This document shows, piece after piece, positions 60,117 to 64,000 of a stretch of 64,000 bases of DNA (positions are counted from its first letter, which is position 1; every line of letters begins with the position of its first letter). Location: positions 248,001 through 312,000 of the forward strand of contig NZ_SIHX01000002.1 of assembly GCF_004320525.1 (NCBI RefSeq), given 5' to 3'. The position numbers were made by a program, and so were the translations under genes. The stretch is from Arthrobacter sp. S39. GTDB taxonomy: Bacteria; Actinomycetota; Actinomycetes; Actinomycetales; Micrococcaceae. The notes beneath the pieces were generated by a model. The model saw nothing but the letters and a program-made list of their open reading frames with translations, searched no databases and was not told the origin of the DNA.

Positions 60117-60599
60117 CCTTGTTTCCTCCAAACAAGTGCCAATGAACGCCTAGGTCGGACTGGAGCCTTTGCAAGTCCTGCTGGTATTTCTCTGTTTCAA
60201 GTTACGCCCGTCACTGGGACCCACGCTATAGACGGCAGGTTGAACATCCGGCGGCTTGCGGGCAGCAAGTTCGTCCAGAGTGAATCCGAAACGTTTGCCG
60301 TTCGGCTTTGACCCTTGCGCCATTTCAAGGGCGATGTGACGTCGGCGTGTGCCGGCGGGAGCTTCTTCCTCACTCGTCAGGGCCCCTACCCAGTCGCCTC
60401 CGGGTTCGGCCCTTATTCCGATCTGGGCGACAGGACGTAGCCTGACAATGAAGGGCCTCGATCCGGCCCGGTTGGGCCCACGCGCCGGTGCATTAGGGGC
60501 TGATGGGCCCTCCAAGAAGGGAACGAGGTCCACGTTTCTTGGAGGGCCCACCGCATTGCCGACCGTTCCAGTTGCGGGAGCGGTGGGAAGGTATGAACG
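60117..60599. other. Intergenic region, no gene recognised
   Basis: About 480 bp between two minus-strand genes. A 133-codon frame on the minus strand has no ribosome site or family style and is not accepted. The right end holds the hairpin at 60504-60550. Confidence 0.5.
60504..60550 (-). terminator. Strong terminator-like hairpin after SSADH gene
   Basis: Perfect 15-bp inverted repeat TGGGCCCTCCAAGAA / TTCTTGGAGGGCCCA with a 17-nt loop, 49 nt downstream of the SSADH stop. Confidence 0.72.
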
Positions 60600-62123
60600 T
60601 CAGTCGGCGTAAGGGTCCGCGATACCTACATATTGGGTGTAGAGGTACTCTTCGATGCCTTCGATGCCGCCTTCACGTCCCAGGCCGGACTGCTTGACGC
60701 CGCCGAAGGGGGCGGCAGCGTTGGAGATGACGCCTGCGTTCAGACCGAGCATGCCGGTCTCCAAGCGTTCGCTCATGCGCAGGCCTCGGTTAAGGTCCTT
60801 AGTGAAGACGTAAGCTACCAGACCGTATTCGGTATTGTTCGCCAAGCGGATGGCGTCGTCCTCGCTGGAGAATGTAACGATTGGTGCGACGGGGCCGAAG
60901 ATCTCTTCCTGCAGTATGCGGGCGCCGGCAGGAACATTTTTCAGTATCGTGGGCTGGTAGAAGTATCCGGGACCTTCGACGGCTGCTCCACCGGTGAGGG
61001 CCATCGCTCCTCCGTCCACCGCCTCCGTGACGAGAGCGTGGACGCCGTCGCGGGCCTTTGCGTCAATAAGTGGTCCCACCTGGGACTCCGGCTCGGTACC
61101 GCGTGCGGTGGTGAGGTTGCTGATCTTGGCGGCGAACTTCTCCGCGAAGGCATCGGCGATGGCTTCGTGCACAATGAAGCGGTTGGCCGCGGTGCAGGCC
61201 TCGCCCATGTTGCGCATCTTCGCCGCCATAGCGGCCTCTACTGCCTTGTCGAGGTCTGCGTCTTCGAAAACCACGAACGGGGCGTTGCCGCCTAGTTCCA
61301 TGGAGGTGCGTAGGACCTTGCCAGCGGCTTCGCGGATGATGGCCTTGCCCACCGGGGTGGAGCCGGTAAAGGAGATTTTTCGGAGACGGTCATCCTTGAT
61401 CAGGGGTCCTGTGACTGCACCGGCGGTGGAGGTTTGAATCACGTTCAGGACACCGGCGGGAAGTCCGGCTTCCTGCATAACCTGGGCGAAGAGCAGGCTT
61501 GTCAGCGGGGTGAGGTTCGCTGGCTTGAGAACCATGGTGCAACCAGCGGCGACGGCGGGGGCCACTTTGCGGGTGGCCATGGCCAGCGGGAAGTTCCAGG
61601 GGGTGATCAGCAGGCACGGGCCTACCGGCTTCTTCTGCACGAGCAGGCGGTTCTTGCCGTCAGGGGCCTGGGAGTAGCGCCCGCTGATGCGTACAGCTTC
61701 TTCGGAGAACCAGCGCAAAAACTCGGCCGCGTAGGTGACCTCGCCGCGGGCTTCGGTCAGAGGCTTGCCCATTTCCAAAGTCATCAGCAGGGCGAAGTCC
61801 TCGGCGCTTGCGGTTACCAATTCGAAAGCGCGGCGCAGGATCTCACTGCGTTCCCGTGGTGCCGTGCGTGCCCAATCTGCCTGGGCGGCAGTAGCGGCCT
61901 CGAGGGCGGCCGCACCGTCTTCAGGACCGGCGTCGGCAATGCTCAGCAGGATCTTGCCTGTTGCTGGGTCCTCGACGTCGAAGGTCTTCCGGGATTGCGC
62001 CGGGAGCCACTGACCGTTGATCAGCAAACCCGTGGGTATGGAAGCCAACAGTTCACCTTCGCGTGCTTGGCTACTGAGGGGTGGGGTGGTCAGTGATGAC
62101 ACCATAGGGGATGTTCCAATCAT
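60600..62123 (-). CDS. gabD: NAD(P)-dependent succinate-semialdehyde dehydrogenase
   Basis: A 507-residue aldehyde dehydrogenase. Cofactor region ITPWNFPLAMATRKVAPAVA, catalytic Glu in TSMELGGNAPF and catalytic Cys in GEACTAANRF are intact. GMLGLNAGVISNAAAPFGG near the C-terminus is typical of GabD. ATG 62123 is chosen; TTG 62159 and ATG 62105 are alternatives and none has a clear ribosome site. It probably oxidises succinate semialdehyde, or another small aldehyde, to the acid. Confidence 0.88.
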   Translation of the reverse strand: MIGTSPMVSSLTTPPLSSQAREGELLASIPTGLLINGQWLPAQSRKTFDVEDPATGKILLSIADAGPEDGAAALEAATAAQADWARTAPRERSEILRRAFELVTASAEDFALLMTLEMGKPLTEARGEVTYAAEFLRWFSEEAVRISGRYSQAPDGKNRLLVQKKPVGPCLLITPWNFPLAMATRKVAPAVAAGCTMVLKPANLTPLTSLLFAQVMQEAGLPAGVLNVIQTSTAGAVTGPLIKDDRLRKISFTGSTPVGKAIIREAAGKVLRTSMELGGNAPFVVFEDADLDKAVEAAMAAKMRNMGEACTAANRFIVHEAIADAFAEKFAAKISNLTTARGTEPESQVGPLIDAKARDGVHALVTEAVDGGAMALTGGAAVEGPGYFYQPTILKNVPAGARILQEEIFGPVAPIVTFSSEDDAIRLANNTEYGLVAYVFTKDLNRGLRMSERLETGMLGLNAGVISNAAAPFGGVKQSGLGREGGIEGIEEYLYTQYVGIADPYAD

Positions 62124-62280
62124 GTGAATAGTTGTTGGGGCTTCTACTGTGGTGGGCAATTGCCGTTCAGGTATTCCAGGGCGACGGGGTCAATAGTGAG
62201 GCTGACGTTGAGGCCATGCCGGATGTGTGGTCCGTTGAAGCTCGGGGTCAGGCAGCCCGAAGATATTGAGTGCTCAGGTC

Positions 62281-62520
62281 TTAGGGGTTTGTTGCCCGGC
62301 CAGCGGAGTTTACTGGGGATGTGATGGATTCGATGAGGCAGCGCCGAATGAGGCGTTTACTTAGCCCCGTCCGACGCGCGAGGACTTGATGGGTTGGACG
62401 ACGGCCGGAGCTGATCTCCTCAGCCAACACCGTGTTGACTCGTTGAATGGCCCATGCTGGCATCTTGTGATTAGGCAATGCTGTTCCTAAATTCCTAGTG
62501 GTGCTGTCCGGGGAATTCAT
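62281..62520 (-). CDS. Small protein with possible helix-turn-helix
   Basis: A 79-residue frame. RPTHQVLARRTGLSKRLIRRCLIE looks like a helix-turn-helix. ATG 62520 overlaps the TGA of the 58-residue ORF (ATGA), so expression by coupling is possible. It may be a small regulator or a fragment of a longer one; no family is claimed. Confidence 0.45.
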   Translation of the reverse strand: MNSPDSTTRNLGTALPNHKMPAWAIQRVNTVLAEEISSGRRPTHQVLARRTGLSKRLIRRCLIESITSPVNSAGRATNP

Positions 62521-62693
62521 TCGCCGTACATGAGGTTGGACAGAAAATTCTCCAGGTCAGTTCCGCTGCGACGACTGCCGCCCACGGCAGCGCCGGCTTC
62601 GTCGAGCCCCTGTGTCTCCTTCTCCATCTCTGTCTCGAAGTCGGTTCTGTCGCACTTAGTCGTGACGGTATGAGTCCCAGCTTCGCGTTGCAT
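62517..62693 (-). CDS. 58-residue acidic small ORF
   Basis: ATG 62693 has AAGGGA upstream, 33 nt after the MHS transporter stop. The protein starts MQREAGTHTVTTKCDRTDF, has an acidic middle (ETEMEKETQ), a Gly/Ala/Ser hinge and a distinct hydrophobic-acidic tail TDLENFLSNLMYGE. Third codon positions are mostly G or C. The leader-like layout invites comparison with peptide precursors, but no modifying enzyme is visible in the window. Confidence 0.5.
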   Translation of the reverse strand: MQREAGTHTVTTKCDRTDFETEMEKETQGLDEAGAAVGGSRRSGTDLENFLSNLMYGE

Positions 62694-62726
62694 GGGGTGA
62701 GTCCCTTCAATCCTGTCGAGGCTTGC

Positions 62727-64000
62727 TCAGCTTGAAGCCGCTCCGGATGGCTGGGACTGCTTTGAGGGCAGGGCTGAGTGCATGTCCTCATTCAGGTCCA
62801 TTCCGCGGGTTTCTTTCATTTTGAAGCCGACGATGATGGTCAGTAGGGCAAGTGCAGCCAGGTAGACGTAGAAGACAGAGGCCAGGCCGATGCTGGTCAG
62901 CCAGGTGTACAGATAGGGTGCCGTGCCCCCGAAGACGCCTGCCGCCAGTGACGTCATCACACCTACCACCCGTGCCCGGGCAAATGTCGGTGCCAGTTCG
63001 GCCATCAGTGCCGGATAGAAGCCAACGGCGAGGGCCCAGGCCGTGAGGCCCAGCCCCTGGGCGACGAAGAGGGTCCAGGGCTGGTCGGTGAGAATCATCT
63101 GGATCGGCACGATCAGCAGGATCACCGCGATACCGAGCGCCATGACCATGGGGCGGCGTCCCACCTTGTCAGACAGGTGGCCGAACAGGACGAGGAAGAA
63201 CAGCACCATGAGCTGGGCCAGCAGACTCGCGATGTAGGCGCCGCCCGGGTCCATGCCCTTCAAGGTGATCGCGTTCACCGGGGCAAAAGTTACCCAAGTG
63301 TAGTAGACGACGTTGGTGCAGGAGGAGAGAAGGAAAATGTAAATGCATGCCTTGTATACCCTTGCACGGTCCGCCGGTGACATTTTGCTTCCGGTTGGCT
63401 TCTGATGCTGGTCGGATTTCTGCTCGGTGAACACATCGGTTTCCTTGGCAAAACGCCGGAGGACGAGTACGTACAGGGCGAGCAGACTTCCGAGTCCGAA
63501 GCCGATCCGCCAGCCCCATTCATTCATTACCGCGCTGCCCAACAGGTTGCTCAACAGGGCGGCCGTGGCTGTGGCGCCCATAACGCCGATCATCACGCTG
63601 ACGTAGACGACACTGGTCCAGAGGCCCCGGCGTTCCTTAGGGGCAATTTCAGCAACATAGGTGTACGAGACGCCGGCTTCGCCGCCGTGGGCCAGGCCTT
63701 GAAGCATGCGCAGCACCAACAGGATGACCGAGGCCCACGCCCCGATTTGGTCGTAAGTTGGGACCAGGGCAATGGCAAGTGTGGTGAACGAAAGAGTCAT
63801 CATCGTGACCAGCAAGGTAAGCCGTCGTCCAACTCGGTCCCCGAGCCGGCCAAAAAAGAAGCCGCCAACTGGACGGGCAATAAAGCCGCCGGCGAAGACG
63901 GCCATGGTGGACAGCAGCGCGGACGTGGGGTTGCTGTTGTCGAAGAAGTTGGCGGCCAGATAGGTGGAGAAGATCCCGTAAAGGGTCCAGTCGAACCATT
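62727..64000 (-). CDS. MHS-family MFS transporter (5' end outside window)
   Basis: At least 423 residues of a metabolite:proton symporter. The frame is open to the window edge (WFDWTLYGIFSTYLAANFF, the typical first segments), so the true start lies beyond 64000. The family signature GGFIARPVGGFFFGRLGDRVGRR is clear. It should import an organic acid or similar solute. It sits upstream of two small ORFs and the SSADH gene, all on one strand. Confidence 0.92.
   Translation of the reverse strand, partial: WFDWTLYGIFSTYLAANFFDNSNPTSALLSTMAVFAGGFIARPVGGFFFGRLGDRVGRRLTLLVTMMTLSFTTLAIALVPTYDQIGAWASVILLVLRMLQGLAHGGEAGVSYTYVAEIAPKERRGLWTSVVYVSVMIGVMGATATAALLSNLLGSAVMNEWGWRIGFGLGSLLALYVLVLRRFAKETDVFTEQKSDQHQKPTGSKMSPADRARVYKACIYIFLLSSCTNVVYYTWVTFAPVNAITLKGMDPGGAYIASLLAQLMVLFFLVLFGHLSDKVGRRPMVMALGIAVILLIVPIQMILTDQPWTLFVAQGLGLTAWALAVGFYPALMAELAPTFARARVVGVMTSLAAGVFGGTAPYLYTWLTSIGLASVFYVYLAALALLTIIVGFKMKETRGMDLNEDMHSALPSKQSQPSGAASS

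Noticed and set aside
60150..60551. 133-residue minus-strand frame
   Set aside because: Proline/arginine-rich without motifs, runs into the terminator hairpin, no ribosome site.
1..64000. CRISPR arrays, tRNA or rRNA genes, prophage
   Set aside because: No regularly spaced direct repeats, no cloverleaf or rRNA-like segments, and no phage structural genes were seen by reading.

Overview
The window is high-GC, gene-dense DNA from an actinobacterium. Protein style, GTG/TTG starts, ABC sugar importers with no encoded ATPase, and ROK/LacI/TetR/GntR control all point to Arthrobacter or a close Micrococcaceae relative. This placement is inferred from sequence style, not from a marker-gene search. 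No rRNA, tRNA or CRISPR array was seen.

Layout. (1) 1-7371: a minus-strand operon (2-hydroxyacid dehydrogenase, sulfatase, sugar-binding lipoprotein, two permeases, Gfo/Idh/MocA oxidoreductase cut by the window edge), divergent from a ROK repressor with a strong palindromic operator between them. (2) 7536-13804: a SnoaL-like protein, a lytic transglycosylase, a LacI regulator with a GH127 beta-L-arabinofuranosidase, then RsgA preceded by a short ORF with an excellent ribosome site. (3) 13804-36929: a large plant-glycan region. It holds a hydroxyacid dehydrogenase plus LacI pair, GH78 rhamnosidase, a DUF5060-type TIM-barrel hydrolase, GH2 beta-galactosidase, a DUF1537 acid-sugar kinase translationally coupled to a RuBisCO-like protein and a second GH127, an ABC importer, a racemase-family protein, a SorC regulator, a fused FAD/Fe-S glycolate-oxidase-like protein and an extended SDR. 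(4) 37060-43631: a small lipoprotein, a DUF2306 membrane protein divergent from its TetR regulator, an orphan sugar-binding protein, and a GntR/DapA-family/enolase-superfamily sugar-acid operon. (5) 43669-48598: a bile-acid/sodium-symporter-family transporter, a diguanylate cyclase, and a RelA/SpoT-domain alarmone synthetase with a SulP transporter. (6) 48760-55769: two Gfo/Idh/MocA dehydrogenases divergent from a LacI regulator, a secreted esterase, a TetR/MFS efflux pair and a FadR-type regulator. (7) 55770-64000: a lower-GC block with TetR, an IS transposase scar, flavin reductase, glycogen-debranching-like enzyme, SSADH, two coupled small ORFs and an MHS transporter.

How the genes may work together. 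Region 3 reads as import and stripping of plant cell-wall or glycoside sugars (arabinose, rhamnose, galactose, possibly apiose). The kinase plus RuBisCO-like protein pair matches the known 3-oxo-isoapionate branch of D-apiose catabolism. One version of that branch yields glycolate, which the FAD/Fe-S protein at 33096 could oxidise. That assignment is inference. Several sets of matched palindromes give testable regulon predictions, notably three LacI-type sites at 13769, 18621 and 18674, and two pairs of TetR sites. Both complete ABC operons carry a strong hairpin between the binding-protein gene and the first permease.
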